A stretch of DNA of 37,136 bases from Purshia tridentata. Taxonomy: Eukaryota; Streptophyta; Magnoliopsida; Rosales; Rosaceae. Positions 10,571 through 22,000 of the stretch are shown piece after piece. A program made the position numbers and the translations under genes. Below the pieces are notes generated by a model, which worked only from the letters and a program-made list of their open reading frames with translations, was not told the origin of the DNA and searched no databases. Positions within the stretch are counted from its first letter, which is position 1. Each line of letters begins with the position of its first letter. Location: assembly GCA_003254885.1 (NCBI GenBank), contig QANT01000056.1, positions 1 through 37,136 on the forward strand, written 5' to 3'.

Positions 10571-13036
10571 ATGGGAAAATCGTTCAAGGACTCTCTCAAA
10601 GCGCTTGAAGCAGATATTCAGCACGCCAATACTCTGTAAGTCTCCGTCTTTCCCTTCAATTTGAATGTCCGCTCCTCTGTTCCAGTAAATTTGGGAATTT
10701 TATTTTCCAGAATTTTTCCATCCTTATTCATAGCGCAGCTATAATTTTATTTATTTTTTAAAAAAGAATTACAGCCCTTTAGAATCGTCTAGTAGTTTAG
10801 GACCAAACCTTTTGGGAACAGAAAAAAAAAAATGTTGAAAGAGGCCAATCTATAATTCATGAACCTGTACAGTACTTCGGTTGAATGTCTCTGTTTGGTT
10901 GTATGAATGAATTTTGAAAGTTTCACAAATAAAATGGTCATGTATGACAGGTGGTGTGAAAATAAGAATTACTGGAACAAAACGAAGACCCATTGCACTA
11001 TTTCAGAAGGGTCAGATGACTAAAAGTCAGTAGTATTTCGGCCAACTAGTTTGGGTATTTCAACAAAGTCCAGTAGTGTTTAACAGTGGTACTCTAATTT
11101 TTGTTGATGGGTCTTCTATCTGATCCATGGTTGGGTATAAACTTAAAATGTCATCAACTTGATTCCTCCTACGTATTATTAATGCTTTGGGTTCTATTTA
11201 TTGTGTGCATTTTACATGACTTTGGTGATATCAATATTGCTGAATCAAATGCTTTGCTTGACCACTGTTCTTATTAGGGCTCTAGATTATCCAAGAGAGA
11301 AAGATGGAGCACGTCTTCAGATGAGACTATCCTACAGTCCAGTGGCCCACTTTTTTCTCTTTCTTGTCCAGTGGACTGATTGTCAGCTTGCTGGGGCCCT
11401 TGGCTTGCTTAGAGTTCTTATTTATATGGTATATTCTTTTTCCTAAATTGAATTTTATTATTTTCTTAATGTTTTCTTTTTAATTTAAGAGAGAGGGGAT
11501 GCAAATGAGAGAGTTTAGGGAAAGATGGTCACTAATATAAACTCTGAAAACACTATGAAAGTTCGAAATAGTATTTAGTTTTTATATACATTCTCTCTGT
11601 TTTTCATTTTTTGAAGAAAAAAAAATTATTTGTTTCCTTTTTCCCTCACTTCTCTTATCCTTTTAATCTCTCTTCTCTCCTCTCCTCTCTTCTTCTGTTT
11701 CTTTAATTAGAACATAAAAAATGAAAACTTAAGACGAGCACTTAATTTTTATAGGTAGGCCCTTTTTTTTTTTGTATATTCCATCTCCTTCAGAATTCTA
11801 GTAATTTAATTATGACCTGTTGTTGGGATGTGGCAATTTGGTGGATTGGTGCAGACCTATGCGGATGGAAAGACCACCATGTCTGTTTATGAAAGGAAAG
11901 CCAGCATTAGAGAATTCTATGGTGAGTGCTTCGTTTTTTTAATTGACATAGATTTAAGTCCTATATTACAATAAAATGAGGATGATGCCTCGTGAGTGGT
12001 CAGGATAGCTCAGCTGGTAGAGCAGAGGACTGAAAATCCTCATGTCACCCGTTCAAATCTGGTTCCTGGCACATGAGTAATTTGTATGAGTATATATTCT
12101 ACAAATTAATTGATATGCATATTCATTAATAGTATAGATCATGATTCATATGTATCCATCCAAGTTAAGTGCTTAATACAAGTTCATCTTCTTGGAGGCT
12201 GAGAGGGGGGAGGGGAGAAGGGCTGGGAGGCAAGGCCCGAATTTTGTTATTCCTTGATATCTATGGATGCAATTTGTGTTCACATGTTTTTCCTTTCATG
12301 GACAGCGGTGATATTTCCTTCTTTGTTGCAACTTCAAAAAGGCATCACAGATTTGGAGGACAGGAAACAGAAAGAGGTTTGTACTGTCAGATACAAAAGA
12401 AAAGATGAATTGGACAGGGGAAAACTCTCAGAAGTTGACATTGAAAGAGAGGAAGAGTGTGGAATTTGCATGGAGGTGAACAGCAAGGTTGTGCTGCCTA
12501 ACTGCAGTCATACATTGTGTTTCAAGTGTTATAGGGAATGGTATGCTTTTTGACCTTTTTCTTTTTCTTTATAGCTTTCCGCATATTCTTTAGAAGATAG
12601 TTTGATATGTATTAAACTATAGTCTCTATCACATGAGAGAGAAATTTCTGGTCGATGCTTTGGTTCATTTCGTGAATTAAAGGAGCTGAACTGGTACCCT
12701 CACATGAGCGATTAACAATCTTCGCATTTGAAAGCTTCATGACTTGTTTTTTATTTTCCTTTAGTTCAAATGTTTTTGCTTTTCCTAATAGAGTGGAACC
12801 TGATGTTATTTACTGTTTCCCTCAGGCATGGGCGGTCTCAGTCGTGCCCCTTTTGTCGTGATAGTCTCAAAAGAGTCAACTCAGGAGACCTTTGGATGTA
12901 CACAGAAAAATGTGATATTGTTGATTTGTCATCAATCTTAAGAGAGGACCGCAAGAGACTATTTATGTACATTGATAAACTGCCTCTTGTTGTTCCAGAT
13001 CATGTATACGTTCCCTATGATTCTCATATTCGGTGA
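10571..13036 (+). CDS. AIRP2: RING-type E3 ubiquitin ligase, AIRP2-like
   Basis: The product is a cytosolic C3HC4 RING E3 ligase. Its Arabidopsis relative AIRP2 promotes ABA responses by ubiquitinating a target protein. Five exons (10571-10635, 11278-11428, 11855-11921, 12306-12540, 12826-13036) give 242 residues, the length I recall for AIRP2. The N-terminal block (MGKSFKDSLKALEADI) and the SYSP...FLVQWTDC region are family-specific. The RING ligands are C146, C149, C161, H163, C166, C169, C180 and C183, with CPFC split from the rest by the last intron. An upstream in-frame Met at 10364 would add 69 residues unlike the family, so I start at 10571, where the context is GCCATGG. Intron 3 carries a chloroplast-derived insert with a tRNA sequence. 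The name rests on remembered similarity; a paralogue of AIRP2 is possible. Confidence 0.93.
11934..12168 (+). other. Nuclear insertion of chloroplast DNA (trnF region)
   Basis: The segment from about 11934 (ttttttaattgacatag...) to about 12168 (...tccatccaagt) resembles the chloroplast trnL-trnF spacer end, trnF-GAA and the start of the trnF-ndhJ spacer as I remember them. It includes the upstream block aaaatgaggatgatgc and the downstream block agtaatttgtatgagtat. It lies wholly inside intron 3 of the RING gene, starting about 12 bases after the splice donor. Only a few substitutions separate it from the remembered plastid sequence, so it appears fairly young. Exact borders need an alignment. 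Confidence 0.88.
11999..12071 (+). tRNA. trnF-GAA: Plastid-type tRNA-Phe(GAA) copy within an intron
   Basis: The 73-nt cloverleaf has acceptor arms GTCAGGA/TCCTGGC, D arm AGCTCAGCTGGTAGAGCA, anticodon arm GAGGA-CTGAAAA-TCCTC with anticodon GAA, and T loop TTCAAAT. It is plastid trnF, not the nuclear tRNA-Phe. Differences from the usual plastid gene are A for G at acceptor position 4 (which turns a G-U pair into A-U), A for G in the variable loop, and C for A in the T stem (ACCCG against CTGGT), which breaks one pair. There is no encoded CCA. It is most likely a non-functional passenger, though internal A and B boxes could in principle attract RNA polymerase III. Confidence 0.9.
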
Positions 13037-13358
13037 GGCTCATGTACAGCTTTTGGGAAGTATCTGTATATAGCAAACCTTGGTTGTAATTGTAATTCGA
13101 AACCTTTTGAATGTAATTGCACTTTGGCCATAGTTTTGATTGGCTTCAAAAGAGTGATTTGAAATATACATTATGGTTCGTGCAGTAGTGTCGTGTCTGT
13201 TTCGATCTTTGAATCTTCGACTTTGTTGAATATATTTTGAATGTACACAGAATAATGCTAGAAGAATCATATTTTCTGATCATAATAGTAAATGTGATAG
13301 TGAGACGATAAGTACACGTTGACAAAGACCAAGAAGCACCAGAGTAATGATTGTTGGA
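13037..13358. other. Convergent spacer between RING gene and AMT1
   Basis: The two genes end tail to tail, with stops at 13036 (plus) and 13359 (minus). The 322 bases should hold both 3'UTRs and polyadenylation signals. No other feature is recognised. The small minus-strand frames here look random. Confidence 0.7.
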
Positions 13359-14762
13359 TCATGAGCCGTTATCTTGCATGCGCGTGTATTCTTCATAAAA
13401 GCGAGGATGATTTTCTTCTGAATGAACATAAGCATAGCGTCCATGGCGGGAAACATCAAGACCTGCAATTTCTTCATCAACAGAAATCCTTAAAATTTTA
13501 AGCTTGTGAAGGGTGTAGAAAAGAGGGCCCATTGTAATGCTAACCCAGCCCATAATCACCAAAACCTCAATGACTTGGGCTCCCAGCAGACCCCATCCCC
13601 CACCCATTAAGAGACCATAAGGCCTTACTGTGCCAGTGTTGCCGGAATTGTAGACTTGGATCACAAGCTCCTCCTTTGCAAATAGCCCAGTAAATATCAA
13701 ACCCCATGCACCACACCCACCATGTAATTGGGTCGCCTCTAACGGGTCGTCGAATTGGAGTTTGAGGGCCAAGATGTTGAGCCCAATTAAGACCCAAGCT
13801 GCACAGAACCCGCAAACCACTGCAGCCCATGGTTCGACAACAGCACAGCCCGAAGTAATTGCCACAAAACCACCAAGCACCCCATTGCAAACATCCAGTG
13901 CATCCCAATGGCCAACTAGTAAGCGTCGACCAAATAAGGTTACGATCCCTGCAGTCGACCCGGCCAATGTAGTCACAACTGCGGTCCGGCCGACACCAGT
14001 CCAATTGCCTAGCCCACTTGTGTTAGGATAGGCCACAAGAATCTTATCGAACGACCCCGGATTAAACCCGAACCATCCGAACCACAAAAGAAATGTCCCA
14101 AGCACCACAAGAGTCGCATTATGGCCTCTAATGGGTATGGCCTTACCAAATGCATCAAACCGGCCCACTCTCGGGCCCTCAATCAAAGACCCCCAAAGCC
14201 CAGCAACCCCACCCACCAAATGAACCACACCACTCCCAGCAAAGTCAATAGCCCCAGAACCCAACAGCAACTGAGTCGAACTCGGACTCAGCCAACCACC
14301 GGACGACCAAACCCAGTGAGCCACCACAGGGTACACAAACCCAGATAGGAAACAAGAAAAAACAAGGTAGGCGCTGAACTGAGTTCGCTCAGCTATGGAC
14401 CCACTGGTTATGCCAGCAACCGCTATCGCAAATGCCCATTGGAAAAGGAAGAAACTGTAGCCATATGAGCTGGTGGAGATGTCTTTGAGAGCGAAGAATT
14501 TTGTACCAATGAAAGGGTTGGAGCTGTTGCCGTCTCCGAATGCGAAAGCGAAGCCGAAGATGTAGTAGGAGAGACTGCCGACGACGGCGTCGACGACGTT
14601 GGTGAGCATTATGTTCATGGCGTTCTTCGCGCGAACAGAGCCGGCGCAGAGCATGGCGAAGCCGAGCTGCATGACGAAGACGAGGTATGCGGAGAAGAGA
14701 AGGTAAATGGTGTTGATGGAGTCTTCCACGCTCTGTTCCCATGACGAGGCCGCCATAGCCAT
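13359..14762 (-). CDS. AMT1: AMT1-type high-affinity ammonium transporter
   Basis: This is a plasma-membrane ammonium uptake channel of the AMT/Mep/Rh family. One intronless frame of 467 residues has about eleven membrane segments. Conserved features are [17 protein letters not shown] (TM1), [30 protein letters not shown] (Asp173 and first pore His181), [25 protein letters not shown] (second pore His347) and [11 protein letters not shown]. The start MAMAASSWE (14762) leaves only about 18 residues before TM1, shorter than the roughly 40-residue extracellular N-terminus of most AMT1 proteins. An in-frame Met at 14876 adds sequence with no family likeness. In the cytosolic tail, the regulatory Thr of the GMDxTRHGGFAY motif is Ser439 ([12 protein letters not shown]). 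Which AMT1 paralogue it is cannot be settled here. Confidence 0.95.
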   Translation of the reverse strand: MAMAASSWEQSVEDSINTIYLLFSAYLVFVMQLGFAMLCAGSVRAKNAMNIMLTNVVDAVVGSLSYYIFGFAFAFGDGNSSNPFIGTKFFALKDISTSSYGYSFFLFQWAFAIAVAGITSGSIAERTQFSAYLVFSCFLSGFVYPVVAHWVWSSGGWLSPSSTQLLLGSGAIDFAGSGVVHLVGGVAGLWGSLIEGPRVGRFDAFGKAIPIRGHNATLVVLGTFLLWFGWFGFNPGSFDKILVAYPNTSGLGNWTGVGRTAVVTTLAGSTAGIVTLFGRRLLVGHWDALDVCNGVLGGFVAITSGCAVVEPWAAVVCGFCAAWVLIGLNILALKLQFDDPLEATQLHGGCGAWGLIFTGLFAKEELVIQVYNSGNTGTVRPYGLLMGGGWGLLGAQVIEVLVIMGWVSITMGPLFYTLHKLKILRISVDEEIAGLDVSRHGRYAYVHSEENHPRFYEEYTRMQDNGS

Positions 14763-15765
14763 GAGTTTAATTTGGATTGGAAATTGAGAGAGATATATGG
14801 TTGGTGGTGTGTGTGTGAGTAAATATATATGAGAGGTTTGAAGGGTAGATACATATTTGTGGGTCGCTTTATTCATGCATGAATTGTCGATTGTGCATCA
14901 TCCTACTTCCAATGACTTGTGGTCAGTGGATAGCCTTGCAACTCGGCCGTTCCCACTCAGTTTCTTTTGGCGAGTTCAATTATGATTGAGATATAGAGTC
15001 AAACAAGGTCAAAACGAGTACAGAATTGGTTTCCAACAAGCTTTAAGAGTTAATAAAAAAGTTTAGATCCTCCACCTAGCCTCCAGTGGTTGAGGAGGTT
15101 CTAATGCTTGATTCACTCTTCATCCGAAGATTCAACCTAATCGGATTTTATTATGTCAAATTTCAAGCACGTGTTATGAAAGGAGTGCACATGTACATGC
15201 TTACAAGTATAAAATATCAATTGTTCAAGCAATGTGTTACATGATTGACAAGATTTTCACATCAACAGGTAGTTCTGTATCTGTGCCAACCATTGCATGG
15301 TTATTGTTTTCCCTGACCCAAAATTTGCATGGTTACAATTGGACAAGGGTCCAAGCAGTGTGTTACATGTACCAAGTGCTAACCAATGATTCACTATCTG
15401 TGACATTATTGGAAACAGAAAATAGGTATTGACCTAGTTTCTTTAATTCTAATGCCACCCACACAATCATCACAGTTACTAACAGACTTCCTGGTATTAT
15501 TGGTGGGGATACATCTAATACAATTTGCATTTTCTTAATATTATGCTATCTAGTTTCTTAGTAGATAGACTAACCCAACTATAAATTGCTATTAACAAGA
15601 CAGTCATGCGTATACAATTTGTATTCGATAATTGGCTAGCTAATATACCAATAACCAGTGATTGTGGAAGGCTCCAAGTCATTGTCATACATTTAATTAC
15701 TTAATTTTATATAATATACCATATAGTGCTTACTTTTATATACACCTACCATTTTTGAAGAATAA
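14763..15765. other. AMT1 promoter and NPC1 downstream spacer
   Basis: No gene is visible. A TATA-like ATATATAT stretch lies at about 14823-14831, on the promoter side of AMT1. A tRNA-like box A/box B pair at about 15077-15138 hints at a SINE relic. The 18-base sequence caagcaatgtgttacatg (15226-15243) recurs with one change at 15352-15369. Sequence near 15766 is the 3'UTR of NPC1. Confidence 0.5.
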
Positions 15766-18220
15766 TCATTGAGCTTCCAGGTAGGAACCATGATCTTGCA
15801 CTGTAACTCGGCTAGTGAGAGAAGGTCTCATTGTAACAATTGCAGACTCGTTAGCTCCAGCTTTAAGAGCAGCTCTTCCTGCTTCCAGGAACCTCTTAAC
15901 AGCATCCTGCGCATACCTGTTGGCTTCACCCACTTTCATGCTTTGCCCAATGTATGGATAAGTGTTGAGCACATAATCACCATTGAGCTGGGATGCCAGT
16001 TGGATCAGTTCAACTTGGAATTCAGAGAGGTTCACATCTTCTTTGGGTCCCCATGGCCTCAGTGATATCGTCACTTCTGGAAGAGTTTCTGTAACATAGA
16101 ACTGAGATTAACACTGAACGACTGATGCAAGAAAACAAATAACTCTTTCTGCCCAGAAAATGCAACTCTCTATGTAATAGTTAACGGCAGTAATCATAAA
16201 AAGGAAAAGATCGGAGGGACTAATACAAACCTGGACAATCATCACGAGGAGTTGTGCGGAGGTAAAAATAGTCCTCAAAAGTGCCAGCCCATGCATCTCT
16301 CTTCGTCAGGAAGTTTGATTTTAGATTGAAAAGCTTCTTAACAGTCGCGGGGATAGAAGAATGCTCGAACTGTGAATGTGGTGTTGGCCCCGTTGGCTCA
16401 TGGATCACTGCACCATAATACCAAAAGTCAATCAATACGCCAAATGGAAAACATAACAAAGGCTAGAGAATGATATCGTGATACAAAGTTTAAGCTTGGT
16501 CAGCCCGTTGGGGTTTTCACTTATTTGAAATGGTATAGAAAACCATCCAATATAGCATGACTTGATTTCACATGCTTCAATGAATGATGCATCGGGAAAA
16601 AACTGCCTGCTTTGGTGGCTTGCATCTAGCACATGGACAATAAGGACAACTTGTGTAGACACCACGAAACATTGTCTTCACAACTTTGTTATTGGATATG
16701 ACAACTTTTCTTAATACTTCAAACAGAGAACCACCATCAAAGATGTTTGAGGCCAAATTAATAATATAATCCTAAGCACAAATCTCAGTTGTAGACTTAG
16801 AGTAACTCAAAGAATAGCCAAAATACAATAATGGAACTACAGTAACTCTACCAAGCCATATGAAAAACACTCATTGCAAACACAAGCTAAAAGACTTGAA
16901 AAATTCATGGCAGATACAGAGACCACATACCAAATTCTAACCAAAACCCATCTAATAGTCTCAAACTGAATTAAACTCCTCAATTAAGCATATAATACAA
17001 TTAATCCAACAAAATTTAAAGGAATTTAACTTCCAGATTACCTTTTAACACAATGCTAAAAAAGAAAAACCCAATAAATAAAAATTTAACAAACAAGCCC
17101 AGAAGCAGAGAAACTCACCAGTACCCTTTTCGACCCAAGGCGAGACGAGTATGGTGGGCACCCGAACACCCAACCGGTCAAACCCGAAATAAAACGGGTC
17201 GGGCCCGACAATCCCATCTGGGCTAGGCACATTGGAAACGGGCGTAGGCACGTGGTCGTAAAACCCACCGTGTTCATCGTATGTAATCAACAATGCCATT
17301 TCTTTCCACTGCGGGCTGGCCCTCAGAGTCTCGTAGACCTCCTTCACGAACCTCTGACCTCGCGCCACGTCATGCGACGGGTGGTCATCGTTGGCGGGAA
17401 GCTCCTTGACGTCGAAGTAGCGCTGCTCGACCACCGCGTAGTTGGGAAGCTTCCCCAGCTTGGCGTGGAGCTTGAACTTCAAGAAGTAGCTGTGGAATTT
17501 CATCACGTGCTTCAATTTCCTCAGGCTCTTGAAGAAGAGCGTGGCGGGGACGTTCTGGTAATAAATCCCGAAGCTGAGGCCATTTTCGTCCAGCGAGTCG
17601 AAGATCGTTTTTTGAGGGAAGCCGTGGATGAGGTCCTTCCGTATGTTACTGGTGGCGCCGTGCGAGGTCGCGGAGTGGACGTAGAACCTGTTCGGCTGAG
17701 TCGACGCGGGTACGGACGCGAACCACCGGTCGAACACGGCGAACTCATTCGCCAACTCGGTGTAGACCGGCAAAACCTCGGGCTTGAACCCGCTCATCAC
17801 CGTGCTGGACATGCCCTTGGCCATGCTCTCAGCCTGCTGGGCGAACCCGTTCATGAGAGCCGGGTTTCCGTTGCTCTTATTCGACCCGAATATCTGTTCC
17901 CGGATCGCCTGGAACGAGTGACCCGGATCTGAGTCAATGAAGAAGGCGTCACTGGAGACGGACACTTTTGGGGAGTTGGGGTCGGAGACAGATAGCGGAT
18001 TCGACTCGTTGCCGGTTAAGCCGTTAATTTCGGGTCGGGTCGCTTTGAGCCAGCCGAGCATATGGTCAAAGGAGCGGTTCTCCATGACCAAAACGACGAC
18101 CGTTTTGATGGGTCCTTGGATTTTGGGGTTTCTGCGTGCGACGGTGTGAATAGGTTGGGTAGAGACTAATAGTAGGTAAAGGAAGAGAGTCCAGGTACTG
18201 GGCATTCGCCGGGAAGCCAT
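15766..18220 (-). CDS. NPC1: Non-specific phospholipase C (NPC1-like)
   Basis: The enzyme hydrolyses membrane phospholipids such as phosphatidylcholine to diacylglycerol and a phosphorylated head group. It belongs to the phosphoesterase family shared with bacterial PC-PLC and acid phosphatases. Three exons (18220-17119, 16407-16231, 16088-15766) give 533 residues, which I recall as the length of Arabidopsis NPC1. Residues 1-28 form a signal peptide with a Leu-rich core. The catalytic-family motif ENRSFDH is at residues 47-53. Other conserved blocks are [50 protein letters not shown] and [20 protein letters not shown] at the end of exon 1, then [17 protein letters not shown] in exon 2. Exon 1 is markedly GC-rich compared with its surroundings. 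NPC1 is preferred over NPC2 and NPC6 from overall resemblance. Confidence 0.93.
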
Positions 18221-19054
18221 TTCCAGTCCCCGGAACTGGGAAATAGCGGTGGCCCAGAAACGGAGAGAGGGGCTTTGCTTGGTTCAAAAAGTTAACAGGA
18301 TAAGGTTTTTAAAGCGTAATAAATTGGGGTATGGAAATGGTATATGCTTGGAGAATAAGGGATTAGGAAGTAAATAAAAAAGCTTTCTTGGTCAGTTGTT
18401 GTGTTGAGTTTCTTCTTGTTTCTACTTTCTAGAGGATAGTGATCGGTGAGTTCGCATATTTCCAAGTGAAGTTTGGTACATATAACTTAAGGTCAAAAAG
18501 TGTAAAATGAACTACTTCACGCATACGTGGCATTTCAAGATGCAGATGTTCTTGTCAGGACGCACTATATGAAGTATATATTCTTATTTCCTTTTTTTAT
18601 AATATGCTCATTCTTATATTTACTCATACTCAATCATATAATAAGTATCTATCAATAAAGAAATCATATAATAAGTAGAAGACCACAAAAAAGTCATATT
18701 TAATCTGTTATATTACTAGACTTTCATTAGATTTGTATTTGAATAGAGCGTGCAAGAAAATGTATATGAGTTAAAAGCTCTTAATATATATGATACTTTA
18801 AGCTCCAGAATTACATGCCCCACCATTTAAATAAAATCACTTGCATCTTAAATTATATAAATGTGGCTCTCAGCCTTGACTTATAGACACAGTCACTTGA
18901 TTCTATTGGCCAAAAATCCAAAGAGGCAATTGAGTACCACACAAAGACGATTGGAAATTGAGTACAACATTCAAGAGACCACAGCATAAAGATTTATGAG
19001 TCAAGAAAATTGCATCGTGTATTAGGGCCTTGACTGTTGAGCAGCTGGCGTCAC
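18221..19054. other. NPC1 promoter and VLN1 downstream spacer
   Basis: The two minus-strand genes follow each other here. About 18221-18420 should be the NPC1 5'UTR and promoter, and about 18900-19054 the VLN1 3'UTR. The middle is AT-rich and shows no coding signal or clear repeat. Confidence 0.6.
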
Positions 19055-22000
19055 CTAGAAAAGATGAAGTGCCATCTTGAGCTTGTTTTGTTTCCATTTA
19101 GGAAGCTTATAGAAGTCTCTTTCAGTCATTCCGAATTTCACTTGGAACTCTTCCTCAGATAGATATGCCTAAAGCCACCAGAAGAAGCTGATTAGTCATT
19201 TTACTTCATTACTAGACTGAAATAGAAACTGATATATATAATCCATGGAATGGACAAAACATGTCATCAAATGATACGAGAACTTCATGCTATGCTATTA
19301 TTCTCACGGGAATGGAAACCAGTTTCTCTGAAAATTCCCTTTCCATGTATGGCATAGGCTACTTGTATTCAAACGTCCATTAGAGTTGAAGGAATGCAGT
19401 AATCTGATATATCAACCCTTACAACAAGTATATCTAGAACACATATAGAACAAACCAGGTTATCTCTAGATGAGTACAAAAGGGGTACCTCTCTTTTGGT
19501 TATGTCTATGCTTGCTACTGGGTCTTTAGAAACCACCGTTAATCGTTCATATGGGTATATTATGTTGCCAGCCTTGGTTCCATTCGCCTCTATGTCACCA
19601 GCATTATTATCAGGTAACTTTGCCTCTGCTGCTGGTGAACCTGAAGATGCCAATGATTCAAGAAATTAATAACATAATAGTGAGGTGGGCAATTGACAAA
19701 CAAGAAGAGAGTCTCAAGAAAGGTTTTAAACGTATACCACATAATTGAAAGAATAAATTGAGTGCAAACTAATATTAGTGGTTTCATATAACTTTGTGTG
19801 AACTTAGGATCCTTCATTACCCGGACTACCATAAGGAGAAGATCCTGTCAAGAGTTTCCTGTTAGTTGGAGTTGAGCTGGAAAAGATGAGATTGTTTGAA
19901 GACTTGACATTTGGGATTGAAACACCAGGTGCAGGAGAAACACTTCTTCTCCGGCCATTGGAGCTCATGGACTTGCTTCTCAAACCATCCGGGGTTGTCT
20001 CCTTAGAGTATGATTTCCATGAGTTCCTTTTTGGTGCCTGAGTAATTCAATGAGTGATGTACGAGTATGATAAAAGGGGGGAACTGGAGGGTAGTTATTG
20101 TATGAGAGGGAAATTAAGAAAGTTATATAAAGATAAGTAGAACCATCATGAAGTCACATACTTCTAATTGTTGTGGTTTTCCTTTTAAAATAGCAAGCTT
20201 CCGCTCAAATGAGTTGCCATGCATCTACAGATAATGTAGTTTAGTTAAATAACCTCATGCCATAATCACATCATTCAAAAGCACTAGCCGTAAGATATCT
20301 ATAAAATTTCAGCAGGAGCTCAAAATGCACCATTTTATATGTAGGGTAATGATCTTACATTTGACTTTGAGGGATCCCAGTCAAAGAAACGAGTGAAAAA
20401 TGGTGGTTCATGCCCTTCACTAACAACAAATATAGGAGTCTCCAAATATAGCCCTTCAACATGTACATCTTTCTCAAGAAATTTCTGCCAGAACGAAGTA
20501 TAATTATAGGAAAATAAAGTTGAATGATGAATTGATATACAATAAAAGTTTTCCAAGCCTTTAGGTCAATAAAAACACATTATCTGAATAATTATAGCAA
20601 TAGTATATCCTATGAAACAATCTCGTCAATGAACTAAAGTTACTAAACAGTTCTGATATATTATATGATTTTTCATGGTGGATAATTACCAGGCCAAGAG
20701 TAAGGGCTTGTTGCTTTGATCTAACATTTGAGTGGCATCCAATCCAAACATATATCTCTCTGTGGCAGTCAAGGACTAACACGTCTTCAGTAGTTAAATC
20801 ATCCTGTGTAAAATTGTATATCTCTTTCACCTGAAATATTCAAATTGATCCAGATGAAGTAAAGTATCTCCTAAGTTCAAACAAGTCAAACAAAAGTAAT
20901 TATCAAATGTATGCATGCCTATAGAAATGTATGTGAAAGTGTACCTTGAAATCAACTGAATAGGGAATTCCGACCAAGAGGCAAAAGAAGCAAAATCCGT
21001 CATTAGACATGTTTTTAAAGCCATGTAAAGCCAACGATGATTCTGAACCTAGGCAAAACGGCATTATCTTTTGAGAAAAAATTAGAAGAATGGGTATTTT
21101 GTGTACCTTCAGTTATGCTCAACATAAACAAATGTGGATCATCTATGTATCTTTTTATCTCTCTGCCCCTTGCATACTCGGTCTTTCCACCAAGTGCATT
21201 CCAGAAAGTATCAGATTCACTCCCTTCCCTCACTGATATGGCTTGCCATGTTGGCTAATTGGCATCAAGAAAAATAAGTATTCTATTACAATATGAGTGA
21301 AATCTGAGAAAATAAACATTCTACTAAAAACTATATGCAATAGTTGATACTGTCTCATTTCTTTTAGATTGATTTTATGTACATGAATTTTCAAATTAGT
21401 TAGAAAGAGATTGTGGCATCTCATCAAAGAATTAAGTTACTTACATTTATTAGTTCCAGCATTCTGTCAAGAAGATCATGGTCTCTGGCTGAGGAGAGAT
21501 TCCCAATCCAAGTGAAAACAGATGTAGCAGTTTGCAGGATGTAACAATAGGACGAGTTCAAAGATCCTGAAACCTGCAAAAGTATCAAGTTAATAAGGTT
21601 ATACTCAAATCACTCAGAAATATGCAATTCAGATACTAAAGGACCAGAAGTCAGTAGACACACTTTCATTGGCTAAAAACAATGTGAATTGAGTATTCAT
21701 CTGATCATTTCAGTCCCAAAGAATATTCTTTTCATCATTAAAGCTTAACAAGAAAAAGAATGAGAGAGAGAGAGAAAGAGAGAGAGAGAAGTTTCCATCA
21801 TAAGATAAACCCAGACCTTACCCCAAAAAAAGGGAAAGAAAAATTCTTCCAGACTAGAGAGATTAAAGGTATTATTATTAAAAGGTTCTGGCTCCCGAGC
21901 TTACTTGATCAACTTGGATGGCCTGCATATTGTTGGGACTCGTCCCTTGAACACGAAAAAGAGCTGTCTTGCATTCATCATAAGTTTCATCTGCAATACT

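Noticed and set aside
14765..14876. Upstream in-frame Met adding 38 residues to AMT1
   Set aside because: The added residues do not resemble the AMT1 N-terminus and contain promoter-like AT-rich sequence.
17252..17932. 226-codon plus-strand frame antisense to NPC1
   Set aside because: It is produced by the GC-rich codon usage of NPC1 exon 1; no domain is recognisable.
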